Assembly: GCF_024609215.1 (NCBI RefSeq)
Contig: NZ_JANIPD030000001.1
Span: forward strand, 62,001 to 126,000
DNA: 64,000 nt
Direction of reading: 5' to 3'
From: Curtanaerobium respiraculi
Lineage (GTDB): Bacteria; Actinomycetota; Coriobacteriia; Coriobacteriales; Eggerthellaceae
The position numbers and the translations under genes are program-made. Positions 24,466-32,249 of the stretch are shown in pieces. The notes below the pieces were generated by a model that was not told the origin of the DNA, did no database searches, and saw only the letters and a list, made by a program, of their open reading frames with translations. Numbering within the stretch: the stretch's first letter is position 1; every line of letters starts with the position of its first letter.

Positions 24466-24510
24466 CATGTGTCAAAGGCTACGGTTGGCTGTCACGCGGC
24501 TGTCACGCTC
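24466..24510. repeat. right end of the RAYT element, overlapping the LuxR-type gene 3' end
   Basis: TGTGTCAAAGGCTACGGTTGG followed by CTGTCACG is the inverted partner of 23,616-23,646, with a second short GCTGTCACG directly after. On the minus strand this DNA encodes the last residues of the neighbouring LuxR-type regulator (V-T-A-N-R-S-L) and its TGA stop, so the element end has become the 3' end of that gene. Confidence 0.85.
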
Positions 24511-25989
24511 CGCCAGGTCGATCAATTCCTGGTGGGAGTGGACGCCCAGCTTGGTGTAGATGTGCTTGATATGGCTCTTCGTCGTGTTGCGGCTAATCAC
24601 GAAGTGATCCATGATGAAGCGCCCGTTGCGGCCGTGCGCCAGCAGGATGAAGATTTCGGTCTCGCGTGGGGTGAGCCCATGTTCAGCGGCTATGCGCTCG
24701 CAGCTCAGGTCGAACGCGCTATCGGACTCCTCTTCGGCACGCTGGCGTTCCTCCCCATCCTCCGAAACGCGGTCGTCGCCCGGCGTCTCAGCGACGGGAA
24801 GCTCCTGCACCCCATTGATGGTTGCCGTGAAACTGAATGTGCGGAACTCAAGCCACAGAAACGCGAAGAATGCGAACACAATCAATGTGCTGAAGCACAC
24901 CGCCAGAAGCGTGTTGCTGCCGATGAGGGCGTTCGATTCGTGCCCCACGACCGCCCCGAACGTGATTCCGATGTCGCTCATGCACTCCGCTAGGCCGAAC
25001 ACCGGCATGAAGGCATACAGGTTGCGCTTCCCCACCCCGACGAACACCATCCACAGCAGCGCGACGAAGGCCACCTGCCCCGTATTTATGAGCGCCATGG
25101 GAACGGTAGCAAGGTCTGCGAACTCGAACGAGATGGGCGCTGAAAGCAAACCGGCCACCACGAGCAGCACGGCAAACGAGAACAGCCGATCTTCCTGCTC
25201 CTTGTTGCGCACCAATATCACGTACAGCACCAGGACGGCGATCACAATCCCCTCGAACCCCGCTTGCAAGGGCGCGTTCCTCACTTCATGAAGCGTCAGC
25301 GCGTAACCGTTCGCCATGCTGAAAAGCATCACGCAGAAAAAGAGCCCGTGAGACGAGCGGATAAAAGAGTCGGGGTTCACCAGCTCCACATCGTCCGCAG
25401 CCTCGCCCGATCGAAGCGTATCGAGCGTCTTCTTGCCGGAGTGGTACCCGAAGACCGCAACGATCACCCCCGCGATCGCGATGCCGGCAACCGCAGCTTC
25501 GGGGGACGGGACCATCGCCAGCAGCGGCGAGGCGGCACGATTGATCAAGAATCCGAATCCGATCACCGCTGCAACCTGCGCAAGCGACTCGAGCTTCAGG
25601 ACACTGCAGGCGAATAAAACCTCCGCCAGCGCGATGGCGACTGCGCGCAGAAGCACGGTTGCCGTCAACGCAGCGGCGGGATACGAGGATGACCACAAAA
25701 GGAAGACCGCAACCATGATCGCTTGGCAGGCAACGGAAACGGCGCATATCGCCCGTGCGTTCAGAAGACGGGGCCGGAAACGCGCGATCAGGGCGAAACC
25801 GAGAAGGACCGCGCCGCCCAACAAGGTTGCTATTTCACGCGAGAGGCCGAACACATCGGCAGCCGCAGCGTACAGATGCGCATTCGTCAACCCTCCGCCG
25901 AAACGGATGAGGGCGAACGCGGCGATGCACGCCCAAAGATAACCGGACATCAGCAATGCCCACGGAGATGTGCGTTGTTCCTCTTTCAT
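24472..25989 (-). CDS. membrane-embedded LuxR-family regulator (about 12 TM segments plus HTH)
   Basis: A 505-aa protein. Residues 1 to about 400 form about twelve hydrophobic helices, like a transporter without obvious transport motifs. A charged linker and a C-terminal LuxR helix-turn-helix follow, with G-L-T-P-R-E-T-E-I-F-I-L-L-A-H-G-R and I-S-R-N-T-T-K-S-H-I-K-H-I-Y-T-K-L-G-V-H. This architecture is common in Eggerthellaceae next to respiratory reductases, and the gene is divergent from the FAD reductase at 26,261, its likely target. AAAGGATCC precedes ATG 25,989. The last seven residues (V-T-A-N-R-S-L) and the stop come from the RAYT terminal repeat, but the HTH is complete, so function is probably kept. 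Confidence 0.88.
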   Translation of the reverse strand: MKEEQRTSPWALLMSGYLWACIAAFALIRFGGGLTNAHLYAAAADVFGLSREIATLLGGAVLLGFALIARFRPRLLNARAICAVSVACQAIMVAVFLLWSSSYPAAALTATVLLRAVAIALAEVLFACSVLKLESLAQVAAVIGFGFLINRAASPLLAMVPSPEAAVAGIAIAGVIVAVFGYHSGKKTLDTLRSGEAADDVELVNPDSFIRSSHGLFFCVMLFSMANGYALTLHEVRNAPLQAGFEGIVIAVLVLYVILVRNKEQEDRLFSFAVLLVVAGLLSAPISFEFADLATVPMALINTGQVAFVALLWMVFVGVGKRNLYAFMPVFGLAECMSDIGITFGAVVGHESNALIGSNTLLAVCFSTLIVFAFFAFLWLEFRTFSFTATINGVQELPVAETPGDDRVSEDGEERQRAEEESDSAFDLSCERIAAEHGLTPRETEIFILLAHGRNGRFIMDHFVISRNTTKSHIKHIYTKLGVHSHQELIDLAERDSRVTANRSL

Positions 25990-26260
25990 AGGATCCTTTC
26001 GGGCACGATTCTAACCTATCGGCGTGGCTTTCGACGAGAAGGCGCCGAATTGGCCAGTGCACCCATTTCCGACCTGGAGTTTTTCATCCCCTCACCCCAC
26101 CGGGGGCATGGGGCTTGCACCATTGCCCCCCCCCGAAAATGACCCCACCCGGGCGGTGATTTCCCCGCACGTCGAAGCCATACTGGCAACATCGAATCGT
26201 CCGGGTCGACAGGAGTTCGGCTTTCGGACGGGAGGGTTTCCATAAGAGGAGGAAAAGAAC

Positions 26261-28009
26261 ATGAGCGAGATCGCGAAAAATGGGATTTCACGCCGCGGGT
26301 TCCTGACCGGAGCCGCCGGCATGGGCGCCTTGGCGGCGTTGGGCCTTGCGGGATGCGGCGGCAGCCCGAAGAGCGCGAAGGACAAGCCCGCCGATGCGGC
26401 AGCTTCCAGTGCGGCAGCCGGTTCCGCCGACTGGCTTGGCAGCGCCCCCGAAATCGCCAAGGGCGACATCAAGGAAACCGTCGACACCGATATTCTGGTC
26501 GTCGGAGCCGGCATGAGCGGCATCGTGGCAGGCGCCACGCTGGCAGACTTGGGTGCCAAGTTCGAGATCATCGATAAGGGCGGAGACGTTGCCGACAGCC
26601 ACTACGACATCGGCGCCATCCACAGCCGTTGGCAGAAGGAGCAGGGCATCGACTTCGACGAAGGCCGCTGGCTGAACGAGTGGACCCGCTACGCCTCCTT
26701 CAAGAACGACCAGTCCGTCGCACGCACGTGGGTCGAGAACTCCGGTGCGACCGTCGAATGGCTCGTCGATCTGTACAACAACTTCCTGGGCGAGCCCGTC
26801 GATGCCACCGTCGACGTCGAGAACGGCAGCGACGGCAGGGCCGGCGGCACCAATTACTTCATCCCGCCCGAGTGCCACCACATCGTGCGCACCGCCTCAT
26901 CCGATCCCCGCAAAGCCCGCGTCGACCACGTGGCGGAGCTGACCAAGTTCATCGAGAGCAAGGGCGGCAAGGTCACCTACAGCACCGCACTCGTCAAGCT
27001 CGTGCAGGACGAATCCGGCAAGGTCACCGGCGCCATCGCGAAGAACAGCAACGGCTACGTGCAGTACAACACCTCCAAGGGCGTGATCCTGGCCGCTGGC
27101 GGCTACGCTGCCAATCCGGATATGCTGAAGGCGCGCGACCCCGAGGCCGTGAAGTGCATCACCAGCCTGAACTACAACCAGAACAACGACGGATCCGGCA
27201 TCAAGGCCGCACTGTGGGCCGGCGCGATGATGGACCCCGTGGGCGCGACCATGGTCTTCGACCGCGGCGTCGTGGCCCCCGGCGTCGATGCGGGCTACAG
27301 CGACGAGAAAAAGGGCACCTGGCCCACCAACGGCCAGTTCAACCTGGGAAGCCAGCCCTTCCTGAAGGTCGACCGCCACGGCAAGCGCATCAGCAACGAG
27401 AGCGCCAACTACGACGCGTGCTGCTTCGCGGCGGCGAGCCATCCGGGTGGGGTGTGGTGCCAGGTCTTCGACGTGAACGCACCCAACGACGTGCAGATCT
27501 TCAAGACCCAGGGTTGCTCCGCCATGACGTGGCAGATGCAGCTGAAGGACAAGACCGTCGACGAGGCGTACGATGAGAAGTACATCAGCAAGGGCCTGAT
27601 GATGAAGGCGGATACGCTGGACGAGCTTGCAACCAAGCTGGGCTTCGAGGGCGACGACAAGGCTGCCTTCCTCAAGACCGTCGAGGGCTACAACGCGCTC
27701 TACGATGCGGGCGCCGACACCCAATTCGGCAAGGAGGCCTATCGCTTGAGCGCCATCCGCCAGGCTCCGTTCTACGGCGCATGGTACGGCGGCAGCCTGC
27801 TGACGACGCTCGACGGCGTGCGCATCAACAGCAACACGCAGGCCGTCGGCGAAGACGGCAACCCCATCGAGGGGCTGTGCGTGGTCGGCACCAACTCCGG
27901 CAGCTACTACGCGGGCAACTACCCCGTGTACCTGGTGGGCAACTGCTTGGGCCGTCAGGTCACCTTCGGCCGCTACGCAGCGCGCTTCCTGGCAGGCGAC
28001 GTCAAATAA
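26261..28009 (+). CDS. Tat-exported FAD-dependent reductase (fumarate/urocanate reductase-like flavoprotein)
   Basis: A 582-aa flavoprotein with Tat motif S-R-R-G-F-L (residues 10-15), hydrophobic stretch and lipobox L-A-G-C (Cys32), so probably a lipoprotein on the outer face of the membrane. The FAD fold is D-I-L-V-V-G-A-G-M-S-G-I-V-A-G. The late segment V-V-G-T-N-S-G-S-Y-Y-A-G-N-Y-P keeps the G-T-N-x-G pattern of the family. Such enzymes use FAD to reduce a fumarate-like or other organic acceptor. No heme CxxCH domain is present, so a separate donor is needed. GAGGAGGAAAAG precedes the ATG. The divergent membrane LuxR protein probably controls it; substrate unknown. Confidence 0.88.
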   Translation: MSEIAKNGISRRGFLTGAAGMGALAALGLAGCGGSPKSAKDKPADAAASSAAAGSADWLGSAPEIAKGDIKETVDTDILVVGAGMSGIVAGATLADLGAKFEIIDKGGDVADSHYDIGAIHSRWQKEQGIDFDEGRWLNEWTRYASFKNDQSVARTWVENSGATVEWLVDLYNNFLGEPVDATVDVENGSDGRAGGTNYFIPPECHHIVRTASSDPRKARVDHVAELTKFIESKGGKVTYSTALVKLVQDESGKVTGAIAKNSNGYVQYNTSKGVILAAGGYAANPDMLKARDPEAVKCITSLNYNQNNDGSGIKAALWAGAMMDPVGATMVFDRGVVAPGVDAGYSDEKKGTWPTNGQFNLGSQPFLKVDRHGKRISNESANYDACCFAAASHPGGVWCQVFDVNAPNDVQIFKTQGCSAMTWQMQLKDKTVDEAYDEKYISKGLMMKADTLDELATKLGFEGDDKAAFLKTVEGYNALYDAGADTQFGKEAYRLSAIRQAPFYGAWYGGSLLTTLDGVRINSNTQAVGEDGNPIEGLCVVGTNSGSYYAGNYPVYLVGNCLGRQVTFGRYAARFLAGDVK

Positions 28010-28122
28010 CAGCATCCCGATACCGCGGCGGCGTGTTCCACGTCGCCGCAACCCTCCCAACGGGGACTGTATCAGAAGCGATTTTGGTACAGCCCCTTCT
28101 TCATGCGCCTGGTTTACTACCT

Positions 28123-28197
28123 GTGACAGGCAACCGGTGACAGGCAACCGTATTGTTTGTCACATTGTTTCTCACAGTTGTACGGTTGCCTAACACG
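28123..28197. repeat. degenerate RAYT-family palindromic element A
   Basis: GTGACAGGCAACCG occurs twice in tandem (28,123-28,136 and 28,137-28,150), followed by TATTGTTTGTCACATT. A decayed inverted partner, GTACGGTTGCCTAACAC, ends near 28,196. The tandem duplication of the left arm mirrors the left end of the RAYT element at 23,602. Before it, at 28,025-28,050, a G+C hairpin (GCGGCGGCGTG/CACGTCGCCGC) follows the reductase stop. Confidence 0.75.
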
Positions 28198-28250
28198 CTG
28201 CACGCTGGACACGCTGGGGACATACGGCGCTAGATCGCTAACTTAATTAC

Positions 28251-28425
28251 GTGACGGGCAACCGTAGCCTTTGTCACATTATTCGAGGGCATAACGGGCA
28301 ACGCACCGTTATCGTTGGAGCAGCTGCTGCAACATATCTAACGTTCCCAGAAGACGTGATTAATGTGACAAAGGCTACAATGTGACAAAGGCTACAATGT
28401 GACAAAGGCTACGGTTGCCCGTCAC
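28251..28425. repeat. RAYT-family palindromic element B with a triplicated 17-mer
   Basis: The left end is GTGACGGGCAACCGTAGCCT, running on to TTGTCACATTA. The right end is its inverted copy, but preceded by three perfect tandem copies of AATGTGACAAAGGCTAC (28,362-28,378, 28,379-28,395, 28,396-28,412), then GGTTGCCCGTCAC. Both ends share the GGGC variant. The internal ~78 bp differ from the cores of elements C-E. With element A it fills the 28,010-28,438 gap. Confidence 0.88.
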
Positions 28426-28438
28426 GCGCTGCAAAGCG

Positions 28439-29941
28439 TTAACGCCGGGGGTGCTTCCTCGCCTCGTAATCTGTCATCGCCTCCGCCTTGTTGGGCTTGT
28501 CCGCGAGTTGGGGGATCGAGGTCTCATCCGCTTCATCCAGATGCGACTGGTACACGTAATGCTTGGTTCCGGCGGCGATCACCCCGCCCAGCGCCAGCAC
28601 GGCGATGCAGTTGGGAACCGCCATAAGCGCGTTGGTGATGTCGGAGATGTTCCACACCAGCTCGCCTCCGCCAATGCAGCCCCAGAACACGAAAAGCAAG
28701 AAGACCACCTGGTAGGGGCGGATCCCCTTCTTTCCGAAAAGATACATGATTGCGCGGTTGCCATAGGCGGACCAACCGAGCATGGTGGAGTACGTGAACA
28801 GGACCATCCCAACGCCCAGCACCAACGGGCCGAGCACGGGAATGGAATCGAATGCGGTGGTGGTCAGCTGCGCCGCAGCAGTGATGTCGCCGGAAAGGAT
28901 CCCCTGCTCGATGGCGGGATTCGCAAGCATGGTGCTCACGAGCATGATCCCCGTGATGGCGCAGATGACGACGGTGTCCCAGAACGTCCCCGTCATGCTA
29001 ACCAGCGCCTGCCGCGCGGGATTCTTGGTCGTTGCGTTCGCCGCGACCAACGGGGCCGAACCCAAGCCGGACTCGTTGGAGAACAATCCGCGCTTGAAGC
29101 CGTATTGGAGCGCCAAAGCGATGCCGCTGCCCACCGCACCGCCGAATGCCGCGTGACCGGTGAATGCGCAGGTCACTATAAGGCTCAACGCCTCGCCCAC
29201 GTAAGCACCGTTCATCCATATGATGACCAGGCAGCCGGCCGCGTACAGCGCCGCCATGACGGGCACCAGCCTTTCGCTCACCCGGGTTACGCTTTTTATT
29301 CCGCCGATGATGACGACGCCCACGAGTATGACCAAGAACACCCCGATCATGGCGTTGGCAGCAGCAATCTGCGCACCCGATTCCGTGGGGACATAGGCGG
29401 TGATGACGCCCGCAAGCGCATTCGATTGCACGCTGGCGCCGATGCCGAAGCTCGCTATGAACGCGAAGACGGCGAATAGCACGCCCAGGATATGGCCGAT
29501 CCGCTTGTTCCGGAGGCCGCGCTCAAGGGCATACATGGCACCGCCGAGCATCTCTCCGTTGGCATCTTTGACGCGGTATTTCACGGAGATGTACGTTTCA
29601 GAATATTTGGTCGCCATGCCGAACACGCCGGTGATCCACATCCAGAAGATGGCGCCTGGGCCTCCTGCGAGCAGGCCTGTTGCAACCCCAACGATATTTC
29701 CGGTGCCGATAGTGGCGGCAAGCGCGGCGGTGAGGGCGCCGAATTGGCTAACGTCTCCGGCAGCCTGGTCGTCTTCCTTGGACACGGACAGCTCCACCGC
29801 GGTGACGATCTTACGCTGGATGAATCGCGTACGGATCGTCGAGTAGATATGGGTTCCCAAAAGCAAGACGATCATGGCCCAGCCCCATACGAACGAATCG
29901 ATCGCGCTAATCGCATCGCTGAATGCGGTTACGAAGTCCAT
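28439..29941 (-). CDS. sodium:alanine symporter family (AGCS) transporter
   Basis: A 500-aa membrane protein with about 11 helices. The AGCS signature A-A-T-I-G-T-G-N-I-V-G-V-A-T, then G-G-P-G-A-I-F-W-M-W-I-T-G-V-F-G-M-A-T-K-Y and G-E-M-L-G-G-A-M-Y-A-L-E, identifies an AlsT/DagA-type sodium-coupled transporter of alanine, glycine or a similar amino acid. AGGAGGAG precedes ATG 29,941. The gene stands alone and its stop is 13 bp from palindromic element B. A second copy of the family at 47,146-48,564 is interrupted by a stop codon, so this one is the intact AGCS gene of the window. Confidence 0.93.
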   Translation of the reverse strand: MDFVTAFSDAISAIDSFVWGWAMIVLLLGTHIYSTIRTRFIQRKIVTAVELSVSKEDDQAAGDVSQFGALTAALAATIGTGNIVGVATGLLAGGPGAIFWMWITGVFGMATKYSETYISVKYRVKDANGEMLGGAMYALERGLRNKRIGHILGVLFAVFAFIASFGIGASVQSNALAGVITAYVPTESGAQIAAANAMIGVFLVILVGVVIIGGIKSVTRVSERLVPVMAALYAAGCLVIIWMNGAYVGEALSLIVTCAFTGHAAFGGAVGSGIALALQYGFKRGLFSNESGLGSAPLVAANATTKNPARQALVSMTGTFWDTVVICAITGIMLVSTMLANPAIEQGILSGDITAAAQLTTTAFDSIPVLGPLVLGVGMVLFTYSTMLGWSAYGNRAIMYLFGKKGIRPYQVVFLLFVFWGCIGGGELVWNISDITNALMAVPNCIAVLALGGVIAAGTKHYVYQSHLDEADETSIPQLADKPNKAEAMTDYEARKHPRR

Positions 29942-30090
29942 GGCTCCTCCTATGACGGCAGATAACTTTGCGCATTGTAGAGAGAAGCAAGGTTGCGCGG
30001 CGATCCGCCGTGCCGAATTTCTGGGGAACGGCGCACTTTAACAGGGCAAAGCACAGCGGCTGGGAGATCCACCGCCATGCTCGCGTGACG

Positions 30091-30189
30091 GTGACAGCCA
30101 ACCGCATGCTTTGTCACATTAATTAACTTGAGCATAGAGTTAACCGTCCTCAAAAAATTAATGTGACAAAGCATGCGGTTGGCTGTCAC
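30091..30189. repeat. RAYT-family palindromic element C (99 bp)
   Basis: GTGACAGCCAACCGCATGCT, then TTGTCACATTAA, opens the element, and a perfect inverted copy of that end closes it at 30,189. The roughly 45-bp core (AATTAACTTGAGCATAGAG to CCTCAAAAAATTAA) is related to the cores of elements D and E. Both ends carry GCATGC where D and E carry GTAGGC/GCCTAC, so the arms changed together. It lies in the 29,942-30,285 gap, which holds no other feature. Confidence 0.92.
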
Positions 30190-30285
30190 CTTTTACCATG
30201 CCACTTGACTTGAACCATGGTTTAAGGTCAAGAATCAACCCCGAACCAATGAATGGCTCTGGAACCGAAAACGAAAGGAAACATC

Positions 30286-30765
30286 ATGGGAAAGACACTG
30301 GTTGCCTATTTCAGCGCTACGGGCACGACCGCGCGCGTAGCGGAGAAGATCGCGGAAGCAACAGGCGGTGGCCTGTTCGAAATACAGCCCGCCACCCCCT
30401 ACACCAGCGCAGACCTCAATTGGAATGACAAGCGCAGCCGCAGCACGATCGAGATGAACGACGAATCGTGCAGGCCTGTGATCTCGTCTCGGGTGGACGC
30501 GATGGATGCCTACGACGTCGTGTTCGTGGGATTTCCCATATGGTGGTACGTCGAGCCCCGCATCATCGATTCGTTCCTCGAGGGATACGACTTTTCGGGC
30601 AAAACCATCGTGCCGTTCGCCACGAGCGGTGGAAGCGGGCTGGGAAAGGCGCCGCAGCGGATGGCATCCATCGCCTCCGGCGCGCGCGTCCTCAGCGGAA
30701 AGCGCCTGAATGCAAGCGTATCGCAAAGCGAGATAGACTCGTGGGTCGCCGGACTGGGATTGTAA
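30286..30765 (+). CDS. flavodoxin
   Basis: A 159-aa flavodoxin-fold protein. The FMN-phosphate loop is F-S-A-T-G-T-T-A-R-V-A near the N-terminus. V-F-V-G-F-P-I-W-W-Y-V-E-P is the aromatic isoalloxazine-binding loop, and P-F-A-T-S-G-G-S-G-L-G the second. This pattern (F-P-I-W-W) matches the larger group of flavodoxin-like proteins related to NAD(P)H-quinone reductases rather than short electron-transfer flavodoxins. AAAGGAAAC precedes ATG 30,286; an in-frame ATG eleven codons upstream lacks a site. It is a monocistronic gene convergent with the phosphatase gene, with palindromic element C about 100 bp upstream. Confidence 0.88.
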   Translation: MGKTLVAYFSATGTTARVAEKIAEATGGGLFEIQPATPYTSADLNWNDKRSRSTIEMNDESCRPVISSRVDAMDAYDVVFVGFPIWWYVEPRIIDSFLEGYDFSGKTIVPFATSGGSGLGKAPQRMASIASGARVLSGKRLNASVSQSEIDSWVAGLGL

Positions 30766-30818
30766 TCAGGGGTAGAGGGAGATAATCGCGGCCCATGGCG
30801 AAGGGGAACCTGAAGACG

Positions 30819-31862
30819 CTACCGCTGAAGCAGCGATTTCAGGTTCTCTCGATGCTCGTGCGTCAGGTGAAGGCCATCTGCGACATACTGCTCGAACGAC
30901 CCGAAATCGCGCTCGGCCTCGTCGAAGAACGCCTCGAGGTAAGCGGGGCGTGCCTGTAGAAACGAGTCGAGGATGGCGAGTTCCCCATCGTCCATCCCCA
31001 CGCTGAGCCGTGACCTCTCCTCGGCGATTTCGAGCGCGCTGATTTCGTTCGAGCGAAGATACTCGGCCATGATGGAGCCCCCGTCGAAACCCGCGACACG
31101 GCAGGCGACGGCGCACAGCACCCCCGTGCGGTCCTTTCCGTTCACGCAGTGCACGAGTGCCGGCGCTTTCTGGGATGCGATGCTTCTCAGCGCCATGCCG
31201 ATGATCGGATACTCCCGCGCGTACCGGCGGTAATTCGAGCACATACGCTCTTCGGGTTCGCCGTACTGCCCGATCGCGCCGGCAACCAGGCGTTTCGATG
31301 CATCCTTCCGCCTCCTTCCCTCCTCTGCTTCGAGCGTGACGGTTTTCACGTGCAGCAGGTACGGCTCGGGCGCTGCGTTCACCTCGTGGGCGCCGCGAAT
31401 GTCGTAGATCGATCTGATGCCGAGATTTCCGGAGATGAAGAGGGCGTCTTCGGCGGAGATGCCCCCAAGCGCCGCGCTGCGGAAAAGCCTTGCCCCCCGC
31501 AGGGGGCCGCCGTCGAACGCGCGCAGGCGGAAGGTGCCGTATTCCCGGGGAAGCCGGTCGCGTTCGATTGCGGAAAACGCGAAGTTGGATATGAGCGGGG
31601 AGGGTGCACCCGAGGAATCGATGGTCCGCGCGCGAAGCAGATACGTTCCCGCTGCCTGCGGGGTGTAGGAGAACGACCATCGGATGCCGCGGTCCCGCGC
31701 CGCCCCGCGGGTGGGGTAACGAGTCCACGTCTTGCCCCCGTCGAGCGTGAATTCGACAGCGGCGATACCCTTGGAGAAATCGTCCGCCCAGCCGCGGAAC
31801 ATGATGGGCTCGCCCACAAGGTATACGTCAACATCGTCGGTGAACTCCATCATGGCTGCCAC
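30819..31862 (-). CDS. Ig-like (sulfite-oxidase dimer domain-like) / tyrosine phosphatase fusion
   Basis: A 347-aa protein with two parts. Residues 10-100 resemble the Ig-like dimerisation domain of sulfite-oxidase-type molybdoenzymes: F-T-L-D-G-G-K-T-W-T-R-Y, W-S-F-S-Y-T-P-Q-A-A-G-T-Y-L-L-R-A-R. The same domain occurs at 35,504 and at the end of the 36,623 protein. Residues 108-347 form a tyrosine-phosphatase domain with the loop H-C-V-N-G-K-D-R-T-G (238-247, nucleophile Cys239) and an upstream Y-D-I-R-G. No signal peptide is visible, so it is probably cytoplasmic. The start is GTG 31,862 or ATG 31,853; neither has a strong ribosome site. The fusion is unusual and may point to lateral assembly from the neighbouring molybdoenzyme genes. 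Confidence 0.8.
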   Translation of the reverse strand: MAAMMEFTDDVDVYLVGEPIMFRGWADDFSKGIAAVEFTLDGGKTWTRYPTRGAARDRGIRWSFSYTPQAAGTYLLRARTIDSSGAPSPLISNFAFSAIERDRLPREYGTFRLRAFDGGPLRGARLFRSAALGGISAEDALFISGNLGIRSIYDIRGAHEVNAAPEPYLLHVKTVTLEAEEGRRRKDASKRLVAGAIGQYGEPEERMCSNYRRYAREYPIIGMALRSIASQKAPALVHCVNGKDRTGVLCAVACRVAGFDGGSIMAEYLRSNEISALEIAEERSRLSVGMDDGELAILDSFLQARPAYLEAFFDEAERDFGSFEQYVADGLHLTHEHRENLKSLLQR

Positions 31863-31921
31863 GCTTTCTCGATCATCGCATCCTTATGCACTCTATCAAA
31901 GCGGCCGCGATGCGGGCCTCT

Positions 31922-32016
31922 GGACAGGCAACCGTAGGCTTTGTCACATTAAATAAGTTGGACAAAGAGTTGACCGTTCAAAAATTAATGTGACAAAGCC
32001 TACGGTTGCCTGTCAC
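31922..32016. repeat. RAYT-family palindromic element D (95 bp)
   Basis: GGACAGGCAACCGTAGGCTT, then TGTCACATTAAATAAG, opens it and the inverted copy ends at 32,016 (CCTGTCAC). The core includes GGACAAAGAGTTGACCG. It is nearly identical to the reverse complement of element E at 39,107. Its right edge abuts a 3' gene remnant. No other gene is in the 31,863-32,249 gap. Confidence 0.92.
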
Positions 32017-32017
32017 C

Positions 32018-32131
32018 TCATCCAAGGCAGTGGAGATCATGCGCACCGTGGAGGGCAAGGGGACGGAATATTTCCTCTGGCGCGCCGACATCGCGACGCT
32101 GGATTTCAACCAGTTCACCCCGATCGGCTAG
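32018..32131 (+). pseudogene. 3' remnant of an unidentified gene next to element D
   Basis: Directly after element D a plus-strand frame reads S-S-K-A-V-E-I-M-R-T-V-E-G-K-G and on through E-Y-F-L-W-R-A-D-I-A-T-L-D-F-N-Q-F-T-P-I-G to TAG at 32,129-32,131. The composition is protein-like but there is no start or ribosome site and the frame runs back into the palindrome. It looks like the last 36 codons of a gene whose front was lost. I do not recognise the family. Confidence 0.45.
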
Positions 32132-32249
32132 GCTGGTCCCGCGCCCGATCGCAGGATTCCAACGCGGGCGCTTTGGGCAGGGCGACCTCCCCTGGCAGCC
32201 GAGGCGGCGGCTTCGGATCGTGCTCCATCCCCTAAACGAGCCCCGGGCG

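Noticed and set aside
28123-28425. Clustered direct repeats that could suggest a CRISPR array
   Set aside because: Repeats are 14-17 bp, tandem without spacers of uniform length, arranged as inverted ends, and no cas genes are present. They fit the RAYT element family.
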